Source of the DNA: an uncultured Ruminiclostridium sp.
Lineage (GTDB): Bacteria; Bacillota; Clostridia; Oscillospirales; Ruminococcaceae
DNA length: 38,757 bases
Direction of reading: 5' to 3'
Assembly: GCA_949878745.1 (NCBI GenBank)
Contig: CATLBH010000026.1
Location: 1-38,757 of the forward strand
In this document: piece by piece, positions 30,056 to 38,611 of the stretch
Layout of the letters: each line of letters opens with the position of its first letter
Position numbering within the stretch: the first letter of the stretch is position 1
The notes under the pieces: generated by a model
Databases searched by the model: none
What the model was told of the DNA's origin: nothing
What the model saw: only the letters and a program-made list of their open reading frames with translations
Position numbers and translations under genes: made by a program

Positions 30056-30952
30056 TTAATCGGCCAGCCTAACCCTAACAACAATCCTCCCATTCCCATA
30101 CTCCGCTCCCATACTTCCCCCCATTCCCTCCGTCAGGCTTTTGGCAATGGCAAGGCCAAGGCCGGTGGAGCCTCTTCCCGCCTCCACCGTATAAAACCGC
30201 TCGAACAGCCTTCCCACCTGCACCTCGTCAAGTCTTGAGGCGGTGTTGGCAAACAGGATTTCTCCGTTTTCCTTAAGGGTGATATACAAATCCCCGTCGC
30301 TGTATTTTGCCGCGTTGCTGAGAACATTGGCGAAAATTCTGGACAGCGCCGAGCGGTCGGCGATTCGGACGATCTTTTTTTCCGTTATATCTATCTCCGG
30401 ATTGATCCCCTTTTCGGTAAGCGCTGCGTAAAAAGCCGCTATGCTTTCTTCCAGTACGTCGTTTACGGTGAGGGGCTTTATTTCGAGCCTGTTTTCTCCC
30501 GCCATTATGACGGAATATCCGAAAAGCTCTTCCGTGAGCTTTTTCATGGCTTCCGTCCTGTTTTTTATTATCTTTATATATTCCGAAATTTCCTCCGATC
30601 CCGCTTCCCTTTCCATAAGGTCAAGATAACCGCAGATCGCCGTAAGGGGAGTTCTCAGATCGTGGGATATATTGGTTATCGCCCGTTTCAGCTCTCCGTC
30701 CCCTTGTTCGTAAATATGGCGCTTTTCGCTTAGAAGCTCCAGTTGTGTGTTAAGACAGGCGGTCAGGGCTTTTATGTCCTTGTCACCGCCGGAAATGCCG
30801 ATCGGCGTGTTGGTGCTTTCGGAAAGCTTTTCCTTTATGGCCTCGGTTATTTCTCTGGCGGACTTTTTTATAAGAAAAAGCTTCGCCATAAGCACCGCGG
30901 AAAGTGCCCCCAAAACCGAGTAGGTAATTATGAGTATAGTAATCGGCGGCAA
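30056..30952 (-). CDS. Sensor histidine kinase (small, one membrane segment), no response regulator nearby
   Basis: 298 residues from a TTG at 30952 behind GGGGGG; later ATGs would remove the membrane segment. Residues about 5-28 form the only transmembrane helix, with no extracellular sensor. The H-box is NISHDLRTPLTAICGYLDLM (phospho-His97), the N-box NVLSNAAKYSDG, and the G-box GLGLAIAKSL. It belongs with short kinases that accompany BcrA-type ABC transporters and take their signal from them. It is the last gene of the operon. The usual partner response regulator is not in the window. Confidence 0.9.
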   Translation of the reverse strand: MPPITILIITYSVLGALSAVLMAKLFLIKKSAREITEAIKEKLSESTNTPIGISGGDKDIKALTACLNTQLELLSEKRHIYEQGDGELKRAITNISHDLRTPLTAICGYLDLMEREAGSEEISEYIKIIKNRTEAMKKLTEELFGYSVIMAGENRLEIKPLTVNDVLEESIAAFYAALTEKGINPEIDITEKKIVRIADRSALSRIFANVLSNAAKYSDGDLYITLKENGEILFANTASRLDEVQVGRLFERFYTVEAGRGSTGLGLAIAKSLTEGMGGSMGAEYGNGRIVVRVRLAD

Positions 30953-30976
30953 AATATCCCCCCGTTTTATAATTTT

Positions 30977-31882
30977 TTATTTTATATTTTTTCTTTTGAA
31001 AATCAAAATTCCCGCTCCCGTAAACAACACCGTCACCGCCGCGTTCGCCACCAAAGGAAAGGCCGAATCGGGGGCTTCCCCTTCGCTCGCCATATGATAA
31101 AGCTGAGAAACGGGAAGGTTTTCGTCCAGAAACTCGTATATTTTTCTTTGAGTCCCCGAAATGTAATAGGGATTTTTAGTGCTTCCTAACTCTTCAATAT
31201 ATTGGGTTCCGTTTTCGTCTATTGTCATTGCGTAATCGGGGTAATATTCGGGGGCGGCCAATTTGCTGTCAATGTAAGTCGAAAAGAGAAAAAGTATGAA
31301 AAAGAACAAAATAAGCGTTACGCAGCTTGCCGCCTTGCTGGTTATCAGCATGGAACCGAAGATGAAAAGCGAGGTTATGGCTATGTTGGCGGCGATCATA
31401 AAGACTATGCATAAGGCGATATATCCCGGCGTGAAGGTGGTGCCCATAATCGGTATTCCCACCGCGAGCACCGTTCCCACCGACAGGAGCATCGCCGTCA
31501 CGTTGGCGGCGGCGCAAACCAAGAGGTTCGCCAGATACAAAGAGCACCTGCCGTGACCTACAATAAGCTTGTTCCTTAATGTACCGTCCCCGTACTCCCT
31601 TCCGATAAATATCCCCGTAAACACCGCTGCGGCGAAAATCATGGTCATGGCGGCGTCGAACATAATGCTGTCGGTATAAAAGTTTCGGGATATCAGCGCG
31701 TCTAAGCCCGGCTCAAGGGTTTCCAGCTCCGAGCGGGATTCCGTGGAGGTTACAAAAAGACGTATTTCCGTATAATGAGACAAAGTGTTTAAAAGACCGT
31801 GCAAAAACGCGAAGGCAATATAAATTTTAAAGCAAAGGCTTTTACGCATTTTAGTCAGATTCGCCGAAATCAGATTACTCAT
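30977..31882 (-). CDS. ABC-2 type permease 2 of the BcrA-like transporter
   Basis: 301 residues, ATG at 31882 behind GAGAGGAAA. Six hydrophobic segments in the ABC-2 pattern, with FIGREYGDGTLRNKLIVGHG after the second (the conserved cytoplasmic loop of this family) and a large extracytoplasmic loop at about 205-265. Clearly paralogous to the neighbouring permease (FIGREYSDGTIRNKLVVGHG), so the pair is a duplication. It forms the membrane part with the ATPase of this operon, probably exporting or protecting against peptides or lantibiotics by family analogy. Confidence 0.85.
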   Translation of the reverse strand: MSNLISANLTKMRKSLCFKIYIAFAFLHGLLNTLSHYTEIRLFVTSTESRSELETLEPGLDALISRNFYTDSIMFDAAMTMIFAAAVFTGIFIGREYGDGTLRNKLIVGHGRCSLYLANLLVCAAANVTAMLLSVGTVLAVGIPIMGTTFTPGYIALCIVFMIAANIAITSLFIFGSMLITSKAASCVTLILFFFILFLFSTYIDSKLAAPEYYPDYAMTIDENGTQYIEELGSTKNPYYISGTQRKIYEFLDENLPVSQLYHMASEGEAPDSAFPLVANAAVTVLFTGAGILIFKRKNIK

Positions 31883-31901
31883 ATTTAAAAATTTCCTCTC
31901 T

Positions 31902-32756
31902 TTATTGTATATCTTTTTTTCTGAATAAAAGTATTCCCGCTTCGGTTACGGCTATCAGCACTATTATATCATAAATCGCGGTTTTTGCCAACTCGGGAGC
32001 TTCTAAAGAAGAGATTCGATAAAGCTGAGACGAAGGGAGAAAATCGTTGAGAAACTCGAAGACTTTCCGCGCGTCCCCCTCCAGATAATAAGGATTTTTT
32101 TCCTCTTCCGCCATTTTGTATTCAAAGCCGCCCTCCTCCGTGGAAACCAGCTCCATTCCCCCGTAATATTCCGGTTCTCTCAGGCGGGAGTCGATAAACG
32201 AGGTGGCTCCGAGTATAAAAAACGTGAAAAGAAGCAGTATTACCAAAGCCGAAGCCTTGCTCTTCACCAGCATCGCGATGAAAACAAACAGCGCGGTAAG
32301 CGAAACCATGGCGATAACCGATATAAGAATATTGACCGCCGCTTCTCCCGCCGACATATCCATTCCGATAATGGGCAAGCCTATGGAAAGTACCGCGATC
32401 AGATTCAGCAAAAGCGCCGAAACATTAACCGCCGCACATACCAAGAAATTTGAAAGATAAATCCCGAAGCGCCCGTGCCCCACCACAAGCTTGTTCCGTA
32501 TGGTACCGTCGGAATATTCCCGCCCGATAAACATTCCCGTAAACACCGCTCCCGCCAGCATAATTACCAGCGCTCCGCTAAAGGCCAACTGATTCAAGGA
32601 GAATGTTACGTCGATTCCTCGGTTTCGGGCAATAGAGAGGTTCGAGTATTCCGACAGCGTCATTATAATACCCATAGCCAAGGCAAAGACCATATATACT
32701 TTAAAGCAAAGGGCTTTCGCCATTCGCGAAAAGCCGGAGGAAATAAGCTTTGTCAT
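31902..32756 (-). CDS. ABC-2 type permease 1 of the BcrA-like transporter
   Basis: 284 residues. ATG at 32756 one base after the ATPase stop, behind GGGAGGGG. Six membrane segments, the conserved FIGREYSDGTIRNKLVVGHG loop, and an external loop at about 195-250 including EPEYYGGMELVS, paralleled by APEYYPDYAMTI in the next permease. The N-terminus SGFSRMAKALCFKVYMVFAL is typical of the family. Same operon as the ATPase and kinase. Confidence 0.85.
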   Translation of the reverse strand: MTKLISSGFSRMAKALCFKVYMVFALAMGIIMTLSEYSNLSIARNRGIDVTFSLNQLAFSGALVIMLAGAVFTGMFIGREYSDGTIRNKLVVGHGRFGIYLSNFLVCAAVNVSALLLNLIAVLSIGLPIIGMDMSAGEAAVNILISVIAMVSLTALFVFIAMLVKSKASALVILLLFTFFILGATSFIDSRLREPEYYGGMELVSTEEGGFEYKMAEEEKNPYYLEGDARKVFEFLNDFLPSSQLYRISSLEAPELAKTAIYDIIVLIAVTEAGILLFRKKDIQ

Positions 32757-32757
32757 T

Positions 32758-33672
32758 TTACCCCTCCCTTCCGCCGCCTACTAAGTTTACGTAGTAGCTT
32801 TCAAGGCTTTCGTCCCGTTCGTTCATGGAAATAATCTCACAGCCTTCCTTTTCCAGCTCCAGGGCAAGCTTGGTGACGTTTACCTTTTCGTAAATGTCCG
32901 CTTCGCCGTCGGATATGATCTTATACTCGATCTTCATTCCGTCAAGAACCTTGGCGAGAGCCTTCGTGCTGCTAACCTGTGCCCTTACGCACTTTCGGCA
33001 GGATTTTTCCAGATCCTCGGCGCTTATCTCCCTGACTATCCGCCCGCCGTCGATAAAGCCGTAATGGGTGGCGAGCCTTGACAACTCGTCCAGAATATGA
33101 CTGGAAATGAGAAAGGTGATTTGTTTTTCCTTATTAAGCTTTAAAATAAGCTCTCTTATTTCGATTATCCCCTGAGGGTCAAGACCGTTCACAGGCTCGT
33201 CAAGCACAAGAAAGTCGGGGCTTCCCGCCAAGGCGACCGCTATACCCAATCTTTGCTTCATACCCAAGGAAAAATTTTTTGCTTTTTTCTTTCCCGTGTT
33301 TTCCAGTCCCACAAGCTTAAGAATTTCCTCCGCCCCGCCGCTGTCGGGAATCCCCAAAACGCGGTATTGAAGCTTAAGGTTATCAAGGGCGGTCATATCG
33401 TTGTAAATTGACGGGGTCTCCACCACCGCGCCCATTCTCCGACGGGATTTCGCGATATTTTTGGAGCTGTACCTTCTGCCGTAAATGCTGTAATCCCCCG
33501 AGGTGGGTTCCTGTAGGCCGCATATTAAGCGTATAAGCGTGGTTTTTCCCGCTCCGTTTTTGCCCACAAAGCCGTAGATTGAGCCTTTGGGGACGTTCAT
33601 TGACAGACCGTTGAGGGCCTTGAAGCTTCGGTAGCTTTTGCAAAGGTTATCGGTTTTCAGAATGTAGTCCAT
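32758..33672 (-). CDS. ABC transporter ATP-binding protein, BcrA-like
   Basis: 304 residues, ATG at 33672. Walker A GKNGAGKTTLIRL (about residues 37-49), Q-loop LQEPTSG, signature NFSLGMKQRLGIAVALAG, Walker B FLVLDEPVNGLDP, H-loop ISSHIL. The LSxGMKQRL signature and the C-terminal regulatory tail of about 80 residues fit the bacitracin/lantibiotic-type exporters. It energises the two permeases that follow. First gene of the operon; four GTAAAG direct repeats lie upstream of its -10. Confidence 0.9.
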   Translation of the reverse strand: MDYILKTDNLCKSYRSFKALNGLSMNVPKGSIYGFVGKNGAGKTTLIRLICGLQEPTSGDYSIYGRRYSSKNIAKSRRRMGAVVETPSIYNDMTALDNLKLQYRVLGIPDSGGAEEILKLVGLENTGKKKAKNFSLGMKQRLGIAVALAGSPDFLVLDEPVNGLDPQGIIEIRELILKLNKEKQITFLISSHILDELSRLATHYGFIDGGRIVREISAEDLEKSCRKCVRAQVSSTKALAKVLDGMKIEYKIISDGEADIYEKVNVTKLALELEKEGCEIISMNERDESLESYYVNLVGGGREG

Positions 33673-33712
33673 TTTTTCCGTTTTTCCTCTCTTTCTTTTG
33701 GGTTACGGTGAT

Positions 33713-33769
33713 ATTTTACCATGAAAGAGTAAAGAAAGCGGTAAAGAAAAGAGTAAAGATTTGGTAAAG
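33713..33769 (-). promoter_or_regulatory. Activator-type promoter with four direct repeats
   Basis: GTAAAG occurs at 33729, 33741, 33753 and 33764 (spacing 12, 12, 11), i.e. CTTTAC repeats on the transcribed strand, upstream of a TAAAAT -10 (33718-33713) that lacks a good -35. Such phased direct repeats are typical of OmpR/PhoB-family response regulator sites. Confidence 0.6.
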
Positions 33770-33794
33770 ATTTGTGAACGGTACTTTGGGTTTA

Positions 33795-33908
33795 ATACTA
33801 ATCTTTGGTCAGATTATAGACAAAAAAATGTTGACCAAAGATTGGTGTTTTGGGTGCAATCCCTTTTTAAACTGTGTGTATTTCGTCAGTTTAAAAAGGG
33901 ATTGATAT
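33795..33908. repeat. Bipartite hairpin element, copy D
   Basis: 114 bp: ATACTAATCTTTGGTC...GACCAAAGATTGGT, linker GTTTTGGGTGCAA, CCCTTTTTAAACTG...CAGTTTAAAAAGGG, end GATATGA. Same architecture as copy C with a different stem 2 loop. Confidence 0.8.
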
Positions 33909-34073
33909 GAAAAACAGTCAATTCTTTTTTTGCTTCCTCTTTGGTATTTAAAAAGGAAGTAGGGTTTCGGGGCTGTAAAAAAACTAAAAGTTACAGTTAA
34001 AACGTCTTTCGGGAAAGCGTATTGAAGCTTCCTGAAAAAGTTTTAACCGTAACTTTTAGTGAACCGCCGATTA

Positions 34074-34167
34074 ATACTAATCCCTTTTAAAACTGTGGGA
34101 TTAGTGTTTTGGGTGCAACCCTTTTTAAGCTATTGATTTTATCCATAGTTTAAAAAGGGTTTGGTAT
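34074..34167. repeat. Bipartite hairpin element, copy G
   Basis: 94 bp: ATACTAATCCC, GGGATTAGTGTTTTGGGTGCAA-type linker, CCCTTTTTAAGCTATTG...CATAGTTTAAAAAGGG, end GGTATAA. Confidence 0.8.
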
Positions 34168-34322
34168 AACACATCGTGTGTTAAAAATCCTTGACGGGCT
34201 TATTGCGTAAGCTGCCCGCCTGCGGATTTTTGCCTTGTCATCTACAAAATATGCTCGAAAATCCGCACACCACTCTTACTGGAACAGTTTCTTACTCTAC
34301 ATCCCCTGACATTACGACATTA

Positions 34323-36245
34323 TTATTCCAGTTCAAACGCCCCCGTATAGAGCCTATAATACTGCCCCTTCTCCGCGATCAGCTTATCATGATCGCCTCT
34401 CTCGATAATTCTGCCCTGCTCCAAAACCATTATAACGTCGGAGTTCTTAACGGTAGAAAGCCTATGAGCTATAACAAACACAGTTCTTCCGTGCATAAGC
34501 GCGTCCATACCCCTTTGCACAATCGCCTCGGTTCTTGTGTCAATGGAAGAAGTGGCCTCGTCCAATATCATAACCGGCGGGTCGGCCACCGCCGCTCTCG
34601 CGATAGCCAAAAGCTGCCTTTGCCCCTGGGAAAGATTGGCTCCGTTTCCCGCCAGAGAGGTGTTGTAGCCCTCTGGAAGTCTCGTTATAAAGTCGTCCGC
34701 TCCCGCCAGCTTGGCCGCGCTGATACACTCCTCGTCGGTGGCGTCCAGCTTGCCGTATCGGATATTGTCCATTACCGTACCGGTAAACAGGTTGGTGTCC
34801 TGTAAGACGATTCCCAGCGAGCGGCGAAGGTCGTCTTTCTTTATCTTGTTTATATTGATCCCGTCATAGCGTATCTTTCCGTCGGCGATGTCGTAAAAGC
34901 GGTTTATAAGGTTGGTTATGGTGGTTTTTCCCGCGCCCGTGGCGCCTACGAAGGCCACTTTCTGTCCCGGCTCCGCGTATATTGTTACGTTATGGAGCAC
35001 TGTCTTGTTCTTGTCGTAGCCGAAATCCACGTCGAAAAGTCTTACGTCTCCGGTGAGCTTGGTATAAGTAACGGTTCCGTTCTCGTGAGGGTGCTTCCAC
35101 GCCCACATTCCGGTTCTCTCCTCACATTCGGAAATAACGCCGTTTTCCTCCTTGGCGTTAACCAATGTAACATAACCCTCGTCGGTTTCGGGCTTCTGAT
35201 CCATAAGCTCGAAAATACGCTGAGCGCCCGCGATACCCATTACCACAGAGTTTATCTGGAATGACACCTGACCCACGTTGCCCGCGAACTGCTTAGTCAT
35301 ATTAAGGAAGGGAACAACAATGCTTATGCTGAACGCCGCCCCCGAAAGGCTCACGTTTTCCATGCCTGACAAAAGGAAAAGTCCCCCCACCAAAGCCACT
35401 ATAACATAAAGCACATTGCCCATATTGTTCATTATGGGGCCTAAAATATTGGAATAGGCGTTGGCCTTCCGGGAATCGTGATAAAGCCGGTCGTTGATCT
35501 CGTCAAAGGCTTCCTTGCATTCTTCCTCGTGGCAGAATACCTTGACTACCTTCTGACCGTTCATGATCTCTTCTATGTAGCCCTCTACCTTACCTATCGC
35601 CTTCTGCTGCTTCACGAAGAATTTCGCGGAGCCGCCGCCTATTTTGGCGGTAAGGAGCAGCATTACCGCAACGCCCGCCAACACCACAAGAGTGAGCCAT
35701 ACGCTGAAGCTGAGCATAATGCTGATTATGGTCAGGGAAACTATCAAGGTGACTAAAAGCTGAGGAATGCTCTGGGAAATCATCTGTCTTATGGCGTCAA
35801 TATCGTTGGTGTAAACGCTCATAATATCCCCGTGGTTGTTTGTGTCAAAATATTTTATGGGCAGCTTTTGCATGTTGTTGAACAGTTTTTCTCTGAGCTT
35901 CATTAACGTGCCCTGAGTCACCACCGCCGCCATAAGGTTAAAAAGCACCGCCGTCGCCAACGACAAAACGTAAAGCGCTCCCAAAGTAAGGACGTTGGAA
36001 AAAACGTCGCCGCTGACGGAGGCCCAGTCGCCGCTTTGCCACGCGCTCTCAATTATTCCGATTATCCTCTGCATAAAAACCGAAGGGATAGAGCTTACCG
36101 CGGCGTTAAAAATAATTCCCGCTAAAATCAGCGTGGTTCTTACGGGGTAAAACTTAAACACCATTTTTATGACGCGCCCAACAACGCCTTTTTGCATAGG
36201 CGGTCTTCTTTTCTTCAGTTCTTCTTTTTCGCTTATATTACCCAA
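34323..36245 (-). CDS. Heterodimeric ABC exporter, canonical-site subunit (permease-ATPase fusion)
   Basis: 640 residues with a TTG start at 36245: GAGGAGG is nine bases upstream, within the end of the partner gene, and the frames overlap by eight bases. An ATG at 36197 has no site. Six membrane segments at about 30-345, then the ATPase: Walker A VGATGAGKTTITNL, signature ANLSQGQRQLLAIARA, Walker B VMILDEATSSID with the catalytic Glu, H-loop FVIAHRL. The LSQGQ signature is the type found in the TM288-like half of heterodimeric exporters. It contributes the Walker B of the active site and the altered signature of the degenerate site. Substrate: drugs or lipids are usual, but unknown here. Confidence 0.9.
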   Translation of the reverse strand: MGNISEKEELKKRRPPMQKGVVGRVIKMVFKFYPVRTTLILAGIIFNAAVSSIPSVFMQRIIGIIESAWQSGDWASVSGDVFSNVLTLGALYVLSLATAVLFNLMAAVVTQGTLMKLREKLFNNMQKLPIKYFDTNNHGDIMSVYTNDIDAIRQMISQSIPQLLVTLIVSLTIISIMLSFSVWLTLVVLAGVAVMLLLTAKIGGGSAKFFVKQQKAIGKVEGYIEEIMNGQKVVKVFCHEEECKEAFDEINDRLYHDSRKANAYSNILGPIMNNMGNVLYVIVALVGGLFLLSGMENVSLSGAAFSISIVVPFLNMTKQFAGNVGQVSFQINSVVMGIAGAQRIFELMDQKPETDEGYVTLVNAKEENGVISECEERTGMWAWKHPHENGTVTYTKLTGDVRLFDVDFGYDKNKTVLHNVTIYAEPGQKVAFVGATGAGKTTITNLINRFYDIADGKIRYDGININKIKKDDLRRSLGIVLQDTNLFTGTVMDNIRYGKLDATDEECISAAKLAGADDFITRLPEGYNTSLAGNGANLSQGQRQLLAIARAAVADPPVMILDEATSSIDTRTEAIVQRGMDALMHGRTVFVIAHRLSTVKNSDVIMVLEQGRIIERGDHDKLIAEKGQYYRLYTGAFELE

Positions 36246-37992
36246 CCTGATCCACCTCCTCGCTGTCCGCTTTGTTCTGTGAGGTATAAACCTCGCGGTA
36301 AATATCGTTGTTTCGGAGCAGCTCCTCATGAGTGCCCACTGCGTTTATCCTTCCCCCGTCAAGAATCACTATCCTGTCCGCGTCCTGAACGGAAGAGGTT
36401 CTCTGAGCAATGATTATCTTTGTGGTATCCGGCATAAACTTTTTGAATCCGCTTCTTATCACCGCGTCGGTCTTGGTGTCCACCGCGCTGGTGGAATCGT
36501 CAAGAATTATTATTTTCGGTTTTTTGAGCAGTGCCCTTGCTATACATAAGCGCTGCTTCTGTCCTCCGGAAACGTTGGTGCCGCCCTGTTCGATATAGGT
36601 GTCGTAGCCGTCGGGGAAGCTCTTTATAAATTCGTCGGCGCAGGCTATTTTACAGGCCTCCTCCATTTCCTCGTCGGTGGCTTCCTTATTGCCCCAGCGA
36701 AGGTTCTCCTTGATGGTGCCGCTGAACAAAACGTTCTTTTGAAGCACCACCGCCACCTGATTTCTCAGGGAGTCCAGATCATATTCCCTTACGTCGATTC
36801 CGCCGACCCTTACTTGTCCCTCGGAAACGTCGTAAAGACGGGAAATAAGCTGTATCAAAGAGGATTTTGAGGAACCCGTACCTCCTATAATTCCTATGGT
36901 TTCTCCCGATTTTATATGAAGCTCAATATCCGAAAGAGCGGGCTTTTCCGATTTTGCCGAATAGCGGAAGCTTACGCCGTCGAAATCCACGGAGCCGTCC
37001 TTTACCTCGTGTACGGCGTTTTCGGGAGAAGACAAGGTGCTTTCCTCGCTTACCACCTCCACGATACGCCTTGCGGACTCGGCCGACATGGTGATCATAA
37101 CGAATATCATGGAAACCATCATCAGGCTGCTCAATATCTGAAAGCTGTAGGTGAGCAAAGCGGAAAGCTGTCCTACCTGCAAGTCCAGCCCCATTGAGGT
37201 GATAACCGTGTAGGAGCCGAAGGACATTACGAAAAGCATTACCGCGTACAGACAAAACTGCATAAGCGGGCCGTTGAATGCCAGTATCTTTTCAGCCTTG
37301 GTGAAATCCCTGCAAACGTCCTCGGCCGCCCCGGCGAATTTCTTCTGCTCATATTCCTCCCTTACGAAGGACTTAACCACTCTCATGCCCTTGACGTTTT
37401 CCTGAATGGACTCGTTAAGCCTGTCGTATTTCTTGAATACGCTTTTGAACAAAGGCATTGCCTTTCTTATAATAAAGAAAAGCCCGCAACCCATAAGGGG
37501 CAGCAATATCACGAATATCCACGCCATTTTTCCTCCCATAACAAAAGCCATAGTAAAGGAGAAAATCAGCATAAAGGGACATCTTACCGCCATTCTTATC
37601 ATCATCATAAATGCCATCTGAACGTTGGTAACGTCGGTGGTGAGTCTTGTTACCAGCGATGAGGTAGAAAAGCGGTCTATATTCTCGAAGGAAAAGCCCT
37701 GTACCTTATAAAAAATATCCTTACGCAAATTTTTGGCAAAGCCGCAGGAAGCGGTGGCACAGGTCTGTCCCGCCAGAACGCCGAACAGCAGCGATATTAG
37801 CGCCATTATAACCAATACTCCCCCGTACTTTGCTATTACCTCAAACTCACAGCCCGCTTGTATCTGATTGATAAGCCGGGCAATAACGAAGGGAATGATA
37901 CACTCCATTATTACCTCTATCGACACGAAAACAGGGGTAAGCACGGAAGATTTCTTATATTCCCTTACCGATTTCAATAGGGTTCTTATCAT
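36238..37992 (-). CDS. Heterodimeric ABC exporter, degenerate-site subunit
   Basis: 584 residues from the ATG at 37992 behind AAAGGAG; an upstream ATG at 38013 lacks a site. Six membrane segments at about 15-315; ATPase with Walker A GIIGGTGSSKSSLIQLI, signature TNVSGGQKQRLCIARA, and Walker B IIILDDSTSAVD in which the catalytic Glu is Asp. This Asp is the hallmark of the non-hydrolysing site of heterodimeric exporters (TM287-type). Also the H-loop is Gln (IIAQRTSS). Its stop overlaps the start of the partner gene. First in the operon, with a consensus promoter and an 18-bp palindrome in the leader. Confidence 0.9.
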   Translation of the reverse strand: MIRTLLKSVREYKKSSVLTPVFVSIEVIMECIIPFVIARLINQIQAGCEFEVIAKYGGVLVIMALISLLFGVLAGQTCATASCGFAKNLRKDIFYKVQGFSFENIDRFSTSSLVTRLTTDVTNVQMAFMMMIRMAVRCPFMLIFSFTMAFVMGGKMAWIFVILLPLMGCGLFFIIRKAMPLFKSVFKKYDRLNESIQENVKGMRVVKSFVREEYEQKKFAGAAEDVCRDFTKAEKILAFNGPLMQFCLYAVMLFVMSFGSYTVITSMGLDLQVGQLSALLTYSFQILSSLMMVSMIFVMITMSAESARRIVEVVSEESTLSSPENAVHEVKDGSVDFDGVSFRYSAKSEKPALSDIELHIKSGETIGIIGGTGSSKSSLIQLISRLYDVSEGQVRVGGIDVREYDLDSLRNQVAVVLQKNVLFSGTIKENLRWGNKEATDEEMEEACKIACADEFIKSFPDGYDTYIEQGGTNVSGGQKQRLCIARALLKKPKIIILDDSTSAVDTKTDAVIRSGFKKFMPDTTKIIIAQRTSSVQDADRIVILDGGRINAVGTHEELLRNNDIYREVYTSQNKADSEEVDQVG

Positions 37993-38054
37993 CTTTTTTC
38001 GTTCTCCTTTCATTTGATTGTTGTTTTGTTTCCCAACAGCCCGTCCGCTTTTTT

Positions 38055-38097
38055 AGCAAAATAATGTGTCGCTTTTTGGGCGACACATTATTTTGCT
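38055..38097. promoter_or_regulatory. Perfect 18-bp palindrome in the exporter leader
   Basis: AGCAAAATAATGTGTCGC and its exact complement separated by seven bases. It lies between the promoter (38132-38160) and the start at 37992, with no T run on either strand, so it is more likely an operator or a leader RNA structure than a terminator. Confidence 0.6.
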
Positions 38098-38131
38098 TAT
38101 TATAAAGCTTTTTACTTAAATCACATTTTTG

Positions 38132-38160
38132 ATTATAGCATAAGAAAATTTTTATGTCAA
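38132..38160 (-). promoter_or_regulatory. Promoter of the heterodimeric exporter operon
   Basis: On the minus strand TTGACA (38160-38155), 17 bases, TATAAT (38137-38132): a perfect consensus. Confidence 0.85.
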
Positions 38161-38300
38161 GGGTATTTTGGGAATTTTTTGGTATGAATTTATTCTCTTT
38201 TGAGAAGTCGATTTTTTGCGGTTTGCACCGAAACGAGAGTCATAACTCTAATAATTGCTATCAGAATATCAAAATCTTGTAAATTATTCTCATCATAAAA

Positions 38301-38492
38301 TATTCTTTCCTATGCGGGAACAAAACTCGTGATAGAATCAGGGAAGATACCATTTTGAAAAACTATCTTCTGTATTGTCCAAAGTGCAAGCAGGAAACGC
38401 TCATCAGCGTAAAAGATTTGCAGATAATCGTTATACAAAAGCAGGAACACTACAAGGGAAGCGAAGCGTACTTCCGCAAGACTGCTGGATAA
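38301..38492 (+). pseudogene. Remnant of a Cys-rich KTR-domain protein
   Basis: In frame from about 38301: CGNKTRDRIREDTILKNYLL then YCPKCKQETLISVKDLQIIV. This matches the small Cys-rich KTR proteins carried by Tn916/Tn1549-like conjugative elements (CxxCGNKTR...FPLYCPKCKQETLIxVKxL). The first CPxC pair and any start codon are lost (YSFLCGN instead), and the C-terminus diverges after IVIQ, so it is a degraded copy. It marks a former mobile element at the right side of the window. Confidence 0.7.
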
Positions 38493-38584
38493 GGTAGTCG
38501 GCGGGAAATAAAAAATTGCCCTTGTTTCGGCTTGTAAGGGCAAAAACAAGGTCAAATACATAAGGCTGGAACACAAAATAGGAG

Positions 38585-38611
38585 AAACGCCTTGAAAATA
38601 CGGCGTTTTTA
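38585..38611 (+). terminator. Hairpin with T run
   Basis: AACGCC...GGCGTT followed by TTTT on the plus strand, between the KTR remnant and the converging acetyltransferase end. Confidence 0.6.

Larger units (their letters stand above)
33770..34322. repeat. Repeat-filled region between the two ABC operons
   Basis: No gene. Contains bipartite element copy D (33795-33908, 114 bp), a TTTGCTTCC...AAAAAGGAAGTAGGG unit (33931-33965), GGGGCTGTAAAAAA, a 76-bp palindrome CTAAAAGTTACAGTTAAAAC...GTTTTAACCGTAACTTTTAG (33984-34059), bipartite element copy G (34074-34167), and a diverged inverted copy of the 161-bp element (about 34188-34265). Confidence 0.75.

Noticed and set aside
29788-30072. 94-codon plus-strand frame between the NUDIX and kinase genes
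   Set aside because: It lies entirely within the nested palindromes and has no ribosome binding site or family-like sequence.
34191-34805. 204-codon plus-strand frame opposite the ABC exporter end
   Set aside because: Starts in a repeat copy and continues antisense to the Walker B and signature region of the exporter.
38055-38097. Rho-independent terminator
   Set aside because: Long perfect stem, but no T run on either side and it lies between a promoter and its gene.
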